Of a stretch of DNA of 64,000 nt, positions 54,992 through 64,000 are shown piece after piece. Numbering within the stretch: the stretch's first letter is position 1; every line of letters starts with the position of its first letter. Source of the stretch: Roseihalotalea indica (GTDB lineage Bacteria > Bacteroidota > Bacteroidia > Cytophagales > Cyclobacteriaceae). Both the position numbers and the translations under genes were made by a program. Under the pieces are notes generated by a model. It did not search any database and was not told where the DNA came from. It was given only the letters and a program-made list of their open reading frames with translations. The stretch is taken from assembly GCF_022458895.1 (NCBI RefSeq), contig NZ_JAINFL010000017.1:62001-126000 (forward strand). Direction: 5' to 3'.

Positions 54992-55864
54992 CTATTTTCT
55001 AAGATTTTCTCTATTAACGGCAGGCATTGCAGTATGTTTATGATCAGCCTCTTCCACCCGCTCCCAAACCATAGCCTGCGTAGCACAATACATAGAGCGC
55101 CGTTTTACCTTCAGAATTTCGGTTTCCTTCCGCACCCGTTCTCCATGAGCCAGTTGGTCTGCATCTGCCCGTGAAAGCTCTACCGACACAATCCCGGTAG
55201 GAACTGCGATGATTCCATACCCTAAAATCATGACGATAGAAGCCAACGTTTGCCCGGCAATCGTCTGAGGGGCGATGTCTCCGTAGCCCACAGTGGTAAG
55301 CGTCACAATAGCCCAGTAAATACTCACCGGAATACTGGTGAAACCATTGGCTGGCCCTTCTATAAGATACATGGATGATCCTACAAGAAAGATTAATACC
55401 AGCACCACTCCGATAAAAACCGTGATTTTGGCCATACTTTGCCGCAAAGCCTTCCGTAGCACTTCGGCTTCTCCCAAAAAGTGTGTGAGCTTCAACACCC
55501 GAAAGACCCGCAATAATCGTAAAGCACGAATCATCAGCGCGTATTGAGAACCTTTAACAAAGATGCTTAAGAAACTTGGCAAGATGGATATCAGGTCAAT
55601 GAGGCCGTAGAAACTGATAACGTACTTCCAGCGACGGGGCGCGCAGTAAATCCTGACAATATATTCAAGGCTAAACAAAGCCGTAAAAATCCATTCTCCG
55701 ATCTTAATTAAATCTCCGTACTGCGTATTAATGTATCCTACGCTTTCTATCATCACCAGAAGGATACTCAGCAGAATGGCAACCAATAGTGCCACATCAA
55801 AAGCCTTTCCGGATGGCGTGTCCGATTCAAAGATTATATGGTAGAGTTTTTCTCGGGTGCTCAT
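54992..55864 (-). CDS. Voltage-gated potassium channel-like ion transporter
   Basis: A 290-residue six-helix channel subunit. S4 shows the voltage-sensor spacing RALRLLRVFRVLK (about 112-124); the selectivity filter is TLTTVGYGD (about 190-198), diagnostic for K+. After S6 there is a short charged C-terminal tail with no RCK domain. ATG 55864 is preferred over TTG 55867. It follows the MscS-type gene by 12 bp, so the two channels are co-transcribed. Confidence 0.93.
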   Translation of the reverse strand: MSTREKLYHIIFESDTPSGKAFDVALLVAILLSILLVMIESVGYINTQYGDLIKIGEWIFTALFSLEYIVRIYCAPRRWKYVISFYGLIDLISILPSFLSIFVKGSQYALMIRALRLLRVFRVLKLTHFLGEAEVLRKALRQSMAKITVFIGVVLVLIFLVGSSMYLIEGPANGFTSIPVSIYWAIVTLTTVGYGDIAPQTIAGQTLASIVMILGYGIIAVPTGIVSVELSRADADQLAHGERVRKETEILKVKRRSMYCATQAMVWERVEEADHKHTAMPAVNRENLRK

Positions 55865-55876
55865 CAACGTTAGCAG

Positions 55877-56995
55877 TTAACTCGGCAGTGTTTTAGTTTC
55901 CATATCCGCCGGTGGTTCATCCAGAAAGGTTAGCCGACTCTTCGGCAGCGCATCCGGGTGATTTTCACGGATGTAATTAATCAATTTTTCCCGAACCGAA
56001 CAACGTAACGTCCAGGTATTAGAAGCATCGTTAGAACTGACCAGCACCCGCAGCACCATAGTCCGCTCAGTAGTATCAACTACCTGAATCACATTGACTT
56101 GCTTGTCCCACAGCGGTTCTTCAGACAGTATTATACTAAGCTGTTCCCGTAAAGATTCTACCGGCAGACTGTAATCCACATACAGCATAATTGCTCCCGT
56201 CAGCTCAGACGACGAGCGGGTCCAGTTTTGAAAAGGTTTCTCTATGAAGTAGGTGATCGGCAATACAATGCGCCGCTTATCCCAAATCCGGACTACCACG
56301 TAGGTAAGGGTAATTTCTTCAATATTACCCCACTCTCCCTCCACAATGACCGCATCATCTATTTTGATAGGCTGAGTGATAGCAATCTGCAAGCCGGCCA
56401 GCAGGTTAGCCAATGATTTCTGTGCGGCAACCCCGATGATAATACCCGCTACTCCTGCTGATGTGAGCAACGTAGCCCCCACCTCCCGAACTTCATCAAA
56501 TGTGAGCAGAACCGAGGCCAGTACCAGAATAAAAATGATCACTCCCATGATGCGCTTCAAAAACTGCAACTGGGTTCGTACTTTCCTCTCCCGTAGCTGA
56601 TCACCCCGTTCCTCCTGGTAATACACGTAAGCCATATCCTCCAACACATTCACCGACTTGAGTAGTATCCACCCAACGCTAATAAAGAATAACGCCTGGG
56701 TTGTTTTTTGAACTATGTCATCGAAGGGTTCCGGAAGTAGTACGATGGGTTGTAACAGCCAGAAAACCAGAAGTGGAAAAAAGAGCCGGGTGCGGTTTCC
56801 TAAGTGGGTTAGAATGGAGGCGCCCATCTTCCAGTCTTTCCGACGGGTATAAAGGCGGATAAAACGATAGAATAAAGCACGAAAGATTAACCCAAAAATG
56901 AAGCTGAACCCCAGGACAATTAATGCCCATAAAAAAGGGTCAATATCTTTGACCGATTTAATAAACCCGTAGAACTGATTCAAAAGTGTTTCCAT
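55877..56995 (-). CDS. MscS-family mechanosensitive ion channel
   Basis: A 372-residue channel with three to four helices at the N-terminus. The pore helix is seen as GVAGIIIGVAAQKSLANLLAGL, followed by the beta domain (DDAVIVEGEWGNIEEITLTYVVV), typical MscS sequence. ATG 56995 is used; the frame runs open to 57088, and a 6-bp hairpin (57000-57017) sits just ahead of the chosen ATG. Role: release of solutes on osmotic down-shock. Confidence 0.92.
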   Translation of the reverse strand: METLLNQFYGFIKSVKDIDPFLWALIVLGFSFIFGLIFRALFYRFIRLYTRRKDWKMGASILTHLGNRTRLFFPLLVFWLLQPIVLLPEPFDDIVQKTTQALFFISVGWILLKSVNVLEDMAYVYYQEERGDQLRERKVRTQLQFLKRIMGVIIFILVLASVLLTFDEVREVGATLLTSAGVAGIIIGVAAQKSLANLLAGLQIAITQPIKIDDAVIVEGEWGNIEEITLTYVVVRIWDKRRIVLPITYFIEKPFQNWTRSSSELTGAIMLYVDYSLPVESLREQLSIILSEEPLWDKQVNVIQVVDTTERTMVLRVLVSSNDASNTWTLRCSVREKLINYIRENHPDALPKSRLTFLDEPPADMETKTLPS

Positions 56996-57114
56996 GCACT
57001 GAAGCGTTGGTGCTTCAAAGATAGAAGAATTGAGAAGTACTGCCAGATGAGTGGGAGAATAACTAAGGCCTTGCCTGAAAATGGGCAATTACTACCATTG
57101 ACAATTGCTCAAAC

Positions 57115-59202
57115 TTACTCCCCCTTTTCCTCTTGGGAAACGCTTTCACCATTATGGGTTACTTCGTTATCAGATGTTTCTGCCGAAGAGCCCTCCTCGG
57201 CATAAAAGCCATCTCGCCCATTGAAATGCATTATATTATCCCGCACACTGATATTACTACAACCTTCCCAATAGGTAGTAAATGTAATGCCATGAGCATC
57301 ATTTCCCTCCAATAGATTATTCCTCACCTGAATCGACTGAGACTCGGCAGCACGAAAGCCGTGGAAGCCATTTCGCGCTATTTCATTTCCCTTAATTTCT
57401 ACGTCGCGGCTATGGGTAAGCTCAAGACCGCACCCCCAGGGCGAATCAGCCAGACGGTTATCGGTAATTTTGCAATTGATTGTACGGGTGACAAACAGGT
57501 TATGCAACAAGCGCACTCCAGGAACTACGCTTCCTCCATTATCGCTAAAATCACAGGATGAGATGGTAACTCCTTCCGCACCACGGATAGCCACCCCATT
57601 ATGCGTGCATCCCCAAACGGTAAGATTCTCCAAATGAATATTCTTCATCTGCCCGGCCTGCTGTGAGGCGAAGTTGATGCCACCCCGAACCGGTGCCACC
57701 TGTACCGAACGATTCCGACGGTCCTGATTGGGGTCGCTGGAAGTTTGAGGAGTGGCAGCACCTTCCACCACAAAATCGCGCAGTACTACATCGTGCATAT
57801 CATCACTGTCGTTTACCATCGCAAACATATCGGTGCCAGGCTCCATAAAAATGATGGACTCCCGCCCCTCACCGGAAAGTGTAACTCCCGATGGAATTCT
57901 TAAGGCATTAAAAATTGTATGGAGCCCTCGTTCCAGTACTACCCACCCGCCAGAGGTAGCCGCCTGATTCAGTGCTGCCTGAATAGAATCACCGGGTGCA
58001 ACATGTATAGCACCCGAGGGTGGCTGGGCACTAACTCCTTCCCGGGCACCTCTCATTCCAACCATAGGATACAACTGAAGCGGCTCTTCTTTGGTCTGTT
58101 TTGTATAATCTGACGGAGCCCGAAAGGAAGTGAGCGCTTCCATTGTAGATTGATCTCGGGTATGAGCTACGGCCTGAGCCGTGTAGGGCATGGCAACTCC
58201 TTCAATATCGGTAAAATGGTGATACACAGTTTCGTAAATATCTCTGAATTCATCTCGCTCTTTGGGAGAGATAACTCCATAAGCCTCTACGGTTTGCCCC
58301 AGCATGTATTGGGCCGTGTATTCAAATGCAAGGGCTAGTCGGTTGTCAGCCAGACTGTACAAGTCCTGTCCCTGGGTCCAAGCTACTTTACAGGCTTTGG
58401 CAAAATAGTCCATCCCCAGTTGGGTATGTCCTTGGTCCCGGGTGCTTTCCTGACACTGCCCGTGAGGATAAAAGTACTTAGTAAATCCTCCATTTCGGAT
58501 ACCCCGCAGGTATTGATCAACCGCCCGGTTGTATATCTTGGGGTTGTCGCAAAAAACACCGATGCACATCATGGTATTGATAATAGCGGCATCCCAGTTC
58601 CCGTTGGCTTCCGGAAAGAAATGTTCAATCACGGGATAATAGACCGATAGTAACACCTGCTGAAAGGCTTCAATATCTTGCTTTTCCCAGCCGGAGTCTG
58701 TGTATCGGAGAATCTCTGCTGCATTACAGAATTCGTGTATTGCCCACCCAATCAGCACTTTGGCGTCGTTTCCCTCAAAATCCCAGATTACCGGCGACCA
58801 GGCATTAATAATTTCAATAGCTTTTTCAGCGTATGCCTTTTCATCAGTAATGTACCACATCAGCGCATGCCGGTACGAGGCACTGGCACTAGCCCGGAAT
58901 TCATTCCCGCCGACAGAGCCTTTGCCGTATGAACCTCTTACTACATGCACGAATGGTTCAGGGGTAAACTCGAGCGAAGTTTCTGCTTTGAGCCTTTCGA
59001 AAGCGGAACGCCAGGGTTCTTCACCTGCTTCAATTTGAGCTTTCATGTGTTCCAGGTCATGCTTATTCTGATACATGCCAGGATGCACAAAGTTCAAAAC
59101 AGGTTGTATTGAATTGGGGGAAGCACTAATGACTTGAGCGTAGGAAGAGGAATAGGTAAGAACTGCGTATACAACAAGCAGCCAGCAGCGTTGGAGCCTC
59201 AT
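57115..59202 (-). CDS. Alginate-lyase-like domain fused to right-handed beta-helix domain
   Basis: A 695-residue exported protein: signal peptide (MRLQRCWLLVVYAVLTYSSSYAQ-like, cleaved near residue 23), then an alpha/alpha-toroid alginate_lyase-type region (about 45-350) with NGNWDAAIINTMMCIGVFCD and HGQCQESTRDQGHTQLGMDY, then a beta-helix region (about 400-680) with GDSIQAALNQAATSGG, repeated VRDNIMHFNGRDGFY-like rungs. It may cut a uronic-acid polysaccharide and bind or cut with the second domain. Not linked to a SusCD pair here. ATG 59202 is chosen because the signal peptide begins there. Confidence 0.88.
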   Translation of the reverse strand: MRLQRCWLLVVYAVLTYSSSYAQVISASPNSIQPVLNFVHPGMYQNKHDLEHMKAQIEAGEEPWRSAFERLKAETSLEFTPEPFVHVVRGSYGKGSVGGNEFRASASASYRHALMWYITDEKAYAEKAIEIINAWSPVIWDFEGNDAKVLIGWAIHEFCNAAEILRYTDSGWEKQDIEAFQQVLLSVYYPVIEHFFPEANGNWDAAIINTMMCIGVFCDNPKIYNRAVDQYLRGIRNGGFTKYFYPHGQCQESTRDQGHTQLGMDYFAKACKVAWTQGQDLYSLADNRLALAFEYTAQYMLGQTVEAYGVISPKERDEFRDIYETVYHHFTDIEGVAMPYTAQAVAHTRDQSTMEALTSFRAPSDYTKQTKEEPLQLYPMVGMRGAREGVSAQPPSGAIHVAPGDSIQAALNQAATSGGWVVLERGLHTIFNALRIPSGVTLSGEGRESIIFMEPGTDMFAMVNDSDDMHDVVLRDFVVEGAATPQTSSDPNQDRRNRSVQVAPVRGGINFASQQAGQMKNIHLENLTVWGCTHNGVAIRGAEGVTISSCDFSDNGGSVVPGVRLLHNLFVTRTINCKITDNRLADSPWGCGLELTHSRDVEIKGNEIARNGFHGFRAAESQSIQVRNNLLEGNDAHGITFTTYWEGCSNISVRDNIMHFNGRDGFYAEEGSSAETSDNEVTHNGESVSQEEKGE

Positions 59203-59424
59203 AAAGGTATTTTTAAGGGTAGTTAGGTTGTCAGTGCTATAGAAATAGCCCTTTAGATTGAAAGTACGTAAATAATGCCACTTTTTTAAAAGGAAAATGA
59301 TTGCCCTTGCTAATTCTTCATTTGAACATCGTATTCTATCGCCAGATACAACCACTCTTCCCAAATATTTCCCATTTTTTCAGGCTGATTTGTTAGTTTT
59401 GCCCTTACCTGATGTTGTTATAGT

Positions 59425-60426
59425 ATGCCGCTGATCACTTCTTCTAATTATCAAGCTCCCCCTTATTTATTCAATGGACACCTGCAGACTATTATTCCCT
59501 CTCAGTTTCGCCGGGTGCCCGAAGTAAACTATGAACGCGAACGAGTAACCACCGAAGACCAGGATTTTTTACTATTGGATTGGTCCCAAATAGGATCGAA
59601 TAAATTAGTCATAATCTCGCACGGGCTGGAGGGAGATAGCACCCGCCCTTATATCAAAGGCATGGTGCGCGCTTTTAATCAAGCGGGATATGATGCCCTG
59701 GCCTGGAATTTCAGGGGGTGCGGTGGAGAAATAAATCAAACGCTTCGTTTTTATCATAGCGGAGCCACGGAAGATTTACATTTTATTGTTCAACACGCAC
59801 TGCAAGGGTCGGCGTACGAAAGCATCATTTTGCTGGGTTTCAGCCTGGGGGGAAACTTAACCCTGAAATATGTAGGAGAGCAGCAGGAACGTTTACCTGA
59901 GCCCGTAACAGGAGCAATTGTATTTTCAGTACCACTCGATTTGCATGCCTGCTCTGCCAAAATATCAGAGCCGGGCAACTTTTTGTATAACTGGCGCTTC
60001 CTGAGCCATCTGAAAAAGAAAATCCTGGCGAAGGAAAAATTGATGCCGGACCAACTCAGCTCCGAATTTTTTCCTCAGGTCCGCACGCTCCAAGATTTTG
60101 ATGATTATTATACAGCCCCACTACATGGCTTTGAAAATGCCGCCCAATATTATCAACAGTGCAGCAGCATTCGTTTTTTAAAATCTATTCAAATCCCTAC
60201 CCTCATTGTCAATGCCAAAAATGACCCGTTTTTGGCTCCAGAGTGCTACCTCACCCACAATGAAGATACCAGCGATCTATTATATTTTGAAGCTCCGGCA
60301 GAGGGTGGCCATTGTGGCTTTATGCCTCGGAACTACCAGAGAAGTGAAAATTTCTGGTCAGAAGATCGCGCTATCCGTTTTAGTAGGGAGATTGTTAATG
60401 CCCAAAAACATAGAACCAATCGCTAA
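59425..60426 (+). CDS. YheT-family alpha/beta hydrolase
   Basis: A 333-residue hydrolase: PPYLFNGHLQTIIPS at the N-terminus and YDALAWNFRGCGGEIN are YheT-family hallmarks. The nucleophile elbow is GFSLGGN (Ser about 140), the acid is Asp in NAKNDPFLAPE and the His is in GGHCGFM. Substrate unknown; family members act on esters of fatty or short acids. Monocistronic: its neighbours on the left are on the other strand. Confidence 0.92.
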   Translation: MPLITSSNYQAPPYLFNGHLQTIIPSQFRRVPEVNYERERVTTEDQDFLLLDWSQIGSNKLVIISHGLEGDSTRPYIKGMVRAFNQAGYDALAWNFRGCGGEINQTLRFYHSGATEDLHFIVQHALQGSAYESIILLGFSLGGNLTLKYVGEQQERLPEPVTGAIVFSVPLDLHACSAKISEPGNFLYNWRFLSHLKKKILAKEKLMPDQLSSEFFPQVRTLQDFDDYYTAPLHGFENAAQYYQQCSSIRFLKSIQIPTLIVNAKNDPFLAPECYLTHNEDTSDLLYFEAPAEGGHCGFMPRNYQRSENFWSEDRAIRFSREIVNAQKHRTNR

Positions 60427-60546
60427 CACTCAATATGAGATATCCCATTTTAGTGATCAACTCAGTGCTTCCTCTAAACCTGAGTAATTCCAGTCTTTAG
60501 GAAGTTATCCCAAAGCCATAATTTAAATATTTTTTATTCTGATTAT

Positions 60547-60586
60547 ATGTTGAAATACAGAATTTTATTCTGTTATTTTACAACAT
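60547..60586 (+). promoter_or_regulatory. Strong 40-nt hairpin before the exported aminotransferase gene
   Basis: ATGTTG/CAACAT, AAAT/ATTT and ACAGAAT/ATTCTGT pair in nested order with a TTT loop and one 1-nt and one 2-nt bulge: 17 pairs in 40 nt. It ends 14 bp before the ATG, so it would be in the 5' UTR or be a palindromic operator. No T tract follows, so it is not a terminator. Confidence 0.6.
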
Positions 60587-60600
60587 AAACAACTATCACT

Positions 60601-61752
60601 ATGAGCTCATCTTTATCTCGTCGTCACTGGCTGAAATCTACCGCATTGCTAACCGGACTGGCCGCCGTTCATAATCCTTTTGAGGCGTTTACTGCCACGG
60701 CTCCCACTCACTATTTTCAACCTCCTGGAAAATCACCCTGGGACTATGAGAATATGAAAGCCCGCCTGACTTCCAACGAGAACCCCTTTGGCCCTTCTCC
60801 CAAAGCGCAGGAAGTTATGTGCAGTGCCATTAAAGACAGTTGGATGTACCCAAAATTGGGGAAAGATGCGCTCAAGAAAGAGCTGGCTGACTTATGGGGC
60901 GTTACCGAAGATCATATCATTTTGGGAGCTGGCTCTACCGAGATACTAATGGCTGCGGCCCAAAGTTTCGGTAAGCACAACCATTCATTACTAGCCGCCG
61001 ACCTCACTTATATGTCGCTAATCCGCCGGGCTTGTGATGATTATCAGGCCGGGCTCACTACTGTGCCTCTTACAGCGGACTATGATTACGATTTTGATCA
61101 GATGCTGGATAACATTACCGATGATACCAGTTTGGTTTATATCTGTAATCCCAATAATCCTACGGGAAGAATTACGGATGCCAGTAAATTACAGGAATTC
61201 TGTAAACTGGCATCGAAGAAAAAGCCCGTATTCATCGACGAAGCCTATATTGATTATCAGGAAGATGCACCCGCTCACTCTATGATCCATCTGGTGCGCG
61301 AAGGTTATCCGGTAATGATTGCCCGCACTTTCTCTAAAGTACACGCCATGGCCGGTATGCGTATTGGCTATTGCGTAGCAACTCCCGAACTGATCAATGA
61401 ATTAGGTAAATATGGCACTGATGGAAACGGCATGAGCCGCCCCGCTGTACTAGGCGCCCTGGCTACCTTGGAAGATGCCGAGTTCATGGATTACAGCCGG
61501 AAAATGAATGCTGAATCCAAAGCTTTCCTTTATAAAACCCTGGAAGCTAACGGGTACGAGTACATTCCGTCAGATACCAATTTTGTGCTATTTCCCATTC
61601 GCATGGACGGGGACCGCTTCGTGATGGAAATGATGAAGCGCGGCGTTGGACTGAAACGCGTAGTATACCGCAACCAGCACTATTGCCGGGTTAGCATTGG
61701 TACGATGGCAAACATGGAAACGTTTGCCGGTGCCTTCGGAGAAATCTCTTAG
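60601..61752 (+). CDS. Exported PLP-dependent aminotransferase (histidinol-phosphate-aminotransferase-like)
   Basis: A 383-residue fold-type I aminotransferase of the HisC-like group. The PLP Lys is in ARTFSKVHAMAGMRIGY (about 246), and ICNPNNPTGRI and FIDEAYIDY are typical. Unusually, the N-terminus is a Tat-type signal: LSRRHWLK then a hydrophobic run (TALLTGLAAV), so the enzyme is probably exported to the periplasm. It is not in a histidine operon. A 40-nt hairpin precedes the gene. Substrate unknown. Confidence 0.9.
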   Translation: MSSSLSRRHWLKSTALLTGLAAVHNPFEAFTATAPTHYFQPPGKSPWDYENMKARLTSNENPFGPSPKAQEVMCSAIKDSWMYPKLGKDALKKELADLWGVTEDHIILGAGSTEILMAAAQSFGKHNHSLLAADLTYMSLIRRACDDYQAGLTTVPLTADYDYDFDQMLDNITDDTSLVYICNPNNPTGRITDASKLQEFCKLASKKKPVFIDEAYIDYQEDAPAHSMIHLVREGYPVMIARTFSKVHAMAGMRIGYCVATPELINELGKYGTDGNGMSRPAVLGALATLEDAEFMDYSRKMNAESKAFLYKTLEANGYEYIPSDTNFVLFPIRMDGDRFVMEMMKRGVGLKRVVYRNQHYCRVSIGTMANMETFAGAFGEIS

Positions 61753-62112
61753 TGCTTATAATCACGTCCTGAGGTAAGCTTACTAAATTGTTATGTCCAA
61801 TTCGGCATGCTTACAACTAACATATAGTTGATAGGGAGAATTATGCCCTTAGAATAAGAGCCCCCCCTTTGGTGGTATCAAGTTGGTATATATGCCTACT
61901 TAGCAGTGTCATTTTGATAATGTTATATCGCTATAACTTACCAAAGTCATAATCTCAGGACATTTATTGTGGTATCTTTTCCATCAACAGTAAAGATTCA
62001 AGAAGTTTATTCAGGGAAGCCTTCTTGGTAGAATTTTTGACGGAACTATTGCAGTATTTTACAGTAAAAAAATTTACTGGCTGCTTTATTTTTTTCACTA
62101 CAATCCTAGCTA
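61753..62112. other. 360-bp gap, no gene seen
   Basis: Contains a perfect GTAAGCTTAC palindrome at 61774-61783 and a run of seven C near 61862. No coding frame with support and no clear terminator hairpin was found. Confidence 0.5.
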
Positions 62113-63330
62113 ATGGCGGCTCAATTTTTACCCAAGACCTCCTCGAAAAGAATTACGGTTATTGATGCCTTACGTGGGTTTGCCCTTTTAACCGTCTTAC
62201 TCACTCATTACTTAAGCTCTTACTCTGGGTATCCTAAGTTATTTACCGAAGAACAACTGGCAGCCCTTCCTTTTCCTGAATTGGATCATGACATTTTCAA
62301 GATCAATCAACTCTTCTTCAAGCTTAAATCAAGGGTACTTTTCTCATTTCTATTTGGTTTAGGTTTTTACTTCCAGATTGAAAAATCAGAGCGACTAGGC
62401 ATTTCTTTCCGCAAAACTTTCATTAAACGACTGTTGGTGATGCTATTGATTGGGTTAGTGCATACCTACCTGATTCTGTGGGGGGATATTTTGCGCTGGT
62501 ATTTTATTGCAGGGCTGTTTCTATTGATTTTATATCGGTTAAACAGTAAAATTATCCTGGGCTTATGCATTCTCTTATCTTTTGTATTACCCACTACTGA
62601 AAGCATTCTGGAAATGGTGGTTAAAGACCACATGCATACCAGACTATCTATAGAGGCTGTGCAAAATGCATTTTTGAGCGGCTCTTACTGGCAGACCATT
62701 AAAATGAATTATCTGATTGAGCATGACAAGTTCGTTGACCCTTGGTATTTCATTGGTTATGTAGCTAATATTCTAGGCTTCTTTTTTTTAGGACTTTGGG
62801 CTGGCAAAATTAACTTCTTCAAAAAATTAGAAGAATACCAACCTTTTATTATCCGGGGCTTTATCATTGGCGGTTTGGTTTTTATCGTTGGCGGCCTATT
62901 ATTTGTCTTTAATCCTATTCCTCAATCTGACTCATTGCTGTTGCATCAGATTGTTAACTCACTGGGATACCGGATGGATACTGTGGGTTTGTTTGTAGTT
63001 TACGTATGTGGTTTTATTTTGCTCTATCGAACTCCACTGGGTCGCTATCTGGAAATATTGGTACCAGTGGGCAAGATGACCCTCACCAATTATATCATGC
63101 AGTCAGTGGTAGCTGTCTTTTTGTTTAATGGTATGGGGCTGGGGTTGTTAGGAAAAATTGGCCCTTCGTTCGTCTTACCTATTGCACTATCGTTTTTTGC
63201 CTTTCAAGTGGTATTTAGCCATGTATGGCTTCATTTCTTTTATACCGGACCTTTGGAGTGGGTCTGGCGGATAATGGTTTCTGGTAAATTCCAACCATTG
63301 CGAAAGCAAGTTGCAGAAACTGCCCGATAA
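62113..63330 (+). CDS. DUF418-family membrane protein
   Basis: A 405-residue protein with about nine or ten hydrophobic helices. The N-terminus RITVIDALRGFALLTVLLTH matches the heparan-alpha-glucosaminide-acyltransferase/DUF418 opening, and the C-terminal half has VPVGKMTLTNYIMQSVVAVFLF and GPLEWVWRIM, the DUF418 hallmark. Family function unknown, possibly membrane acyl transfer. Transcribed with or without the aminotransferase; the 360-bp gap favours separate control. Confidence 0.9.
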   Translation: MAAQFLPKTSSKRITVIDALRGFALLTVLLTHYLSSYSGYPKLFTEEQLAALPFPELDHDIFKINQLFFKLKSRVLFSFLFGLGFYFQIEKSERLGISFRKTFIKRLLVMLLIGLVHTYLILWGDILRWYFIAGLFLLILYRLNSKIILGLCILLSFVLPTTESILEMVVKDHMHTRLSIEAVQNAFLSGSYWQTIKMNYLIEHDKFVDPWYFIGYVANILGFFFLGLWAGKINFFKKLEEYQPFIIRGFIIGGLVFIVGGLLFVFNPIPQSDSLLLHQIVNSLGYRMDTVGLFVVYVCGFILLYRTPLGRYLEILVPVGKMTLTNYIMQSVVAVFLFNGMGLGLLGKIGPSFVLPIALSFFAFQVVFSHVWLHFFYTGPLEWVWRIMVSGKFQPLRKQVAETAR

Positions 63331-63498
63331 AGTAAGTGCTAAAGCATTGATATGAGGAAACTTAGCGAAATCATTTTTGCTAAGCCATTACTAAAAGTAT
63401 TATTCTCATAGCATTACACTTATATCCCTAAAGTACATCATAATTTTATCAGCACATTCAGAGCAAGTTTAGTATCTTTTGTGTCAAACCATGACTCT

Positions 63499-64000
63499 AT
63501 GAAATACCTAGCTGCATTATTATCCTGGTTCATCGTTCCTTTACAAATAATAGCACAACCCACCGCTGATTCAACCCAGCGAATATTTCAGTCTATTAAT
63601 GTCTTTGATCTCGAGTATGCTGATGATCCGCAGATATCCCCGGACGGCGAACTGATTGTGTATACTCGCAACTTCATGGACATTATGAAAGACCAGCAGC
63701 AATCAAATTTGTGGATGATGCGCACCGACGGAAGCCAGCACCGGTCACTAACCCGTGGCAATCACCGAGATTTTTCTCCACGATGGTCACCCGACGGACA
63801 AAAACTACTGTTTGCTTCTAACACCGACAGTGGTGTCCAATTATACCTCCGCTGGATGGACACTGGCGAAACTGCTAAGCTAACGAATCTGACCCAGTCG
63901 CCCGGCAATATCTGTTGGTCTCCCGATGGGAAGTGGATCGCTTTAACAATGCAGGTACCCGAAGATTCACCCTCATTGGTTCAAATGCCAAAAAAACCCA
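63499..64000 (+). CDS. S9-family (prolyl oligopeptidase) exported peptidase, N-terminal part
   Basis: The frame opens at ATG 63499 and is open to the end of the window, so this is the first 167 codons only. A signal peptide is visible (LLSWFIVPLQIIAQ), followed by a beta-propeller with PD40-type units: SPDGELIVYTRNFMD, WSPDGQKLLFASNTDSG, and CWSPDGKWIAL. These fit an S9 peptidase propeller; the catalytic domain would lie beyond the window. Identification rests on the propeller alone, so a TolB-like protein is also possible. Confidence 0.75.
   Translation, partial: MKYLAALLSWFIVPLQIIAQPTADSTQRIFQSINVFDLEYADDPQISPDGELIVYTRNFMDIMKDQQQSNLWMMRTDGSQHRSLTRGNHRDFSPRWSPDGQKLLFASNTDSGVQLYLRWMDTGETAKLTNLTQSPGNICWSPDGKWIALTMQVPEDSPSLVQMPKKP

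Noticed and set aside
1..64000. Search for tRNA, rRNA, insertion sequences and known riboswitches
   Set aside because: No cloverleaf arms, transposase motifs with terminal repeats, or recognisable riboswitch cores were found by eye; a covariance search would be needed to exclude small RNAs.

Overview
The window looks like chromosomal DNA of a Bacteroidota bacterium, most likely a free-living or marine member of the Cytophagales. The evidence is two SusC/SusD-type TonB-dependent uptake pairs, a cysteine-less TraR/DksA-like protein, a bacterial GH3-family protein next to lptB, EttA, Kef-type antiport with two-domain Usp, AT-rich spacers with little Shine-Dalgarno signal, and several TTG/GTG starts. 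No rRNA, tRNA, CRISPR array, transposase or integrase was seen. The taxonomic call is inference from gene content.

Layout. 0-3.2 kb: the 3' end of a susC-like gene and its susD-like partner. 3.2-8.8 kb: a cupin, small membrane proteins, a periplasmic cytochrome c plus PQQ-type sugar dehydrogenase, an AsmA/DUF748-like protein and a holin-like pair. 8.8-18.3 kb: a PIG-L-like protein with altered active-site motifs, SDR and CPBP genes, an AraC regulator, and housekeeping genes (trmB, folC, lptB, GH3, scpB, DksA-like). 18.4-25.9 kb: a second complete SusC/SusD operon, flanked by a SAF-domain NAD-dependent dehydrogenase and, divergently, a DAHP-synthase-like protein whose usual metal-ligand Cys is Asp. 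26-36 kb: map, a CI/Cro-like divergent regulator pair, a stress-protein group (CsbD, DUF2383-like, APP1-like), a transglutaminase, ettA and a DUF349 protein with a Gly/Tyr/Arg-rich insert. 36-43 kb: ispD, queA, an FtsX-type permease, and an antiporter/Usp/beta-barrel/STAS group. 43-48 kb: glpK-glpD-glpF, convergent with a ROK kinase. 48-64 kb: a Tat-type Gfo/Idh/MocA protein, a GNAT-argG-argC operon, Kv-type and MscS-type channels, an alginate-lyase/beta-helix fusion, a YheT hydrolase, an exported aminotransferase, a DUF418 protein and the start of an S9 peptidase.

The most interesting signals are mostly non-coding. A 24-codon leader ORF with five arginines in nine residues sits just upstream of the GNAT-argG-argC operon and ends in a hairpin with a T tract, which suggests arginine-responsive attenuation. 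A diverged, hairpin-forming repeat of about 90-110 bp occurs in three intergenic regions. A 40-nt near-perfect hairpin lies 14 nt before the start codon of the exported aminotransferase. The protein-level oddities are the DAHP-synthase-like paralogue, PIG-L, CPBP and ROK proteins lacking signature residues, and the low-complexity insert in the DUF349 protein.
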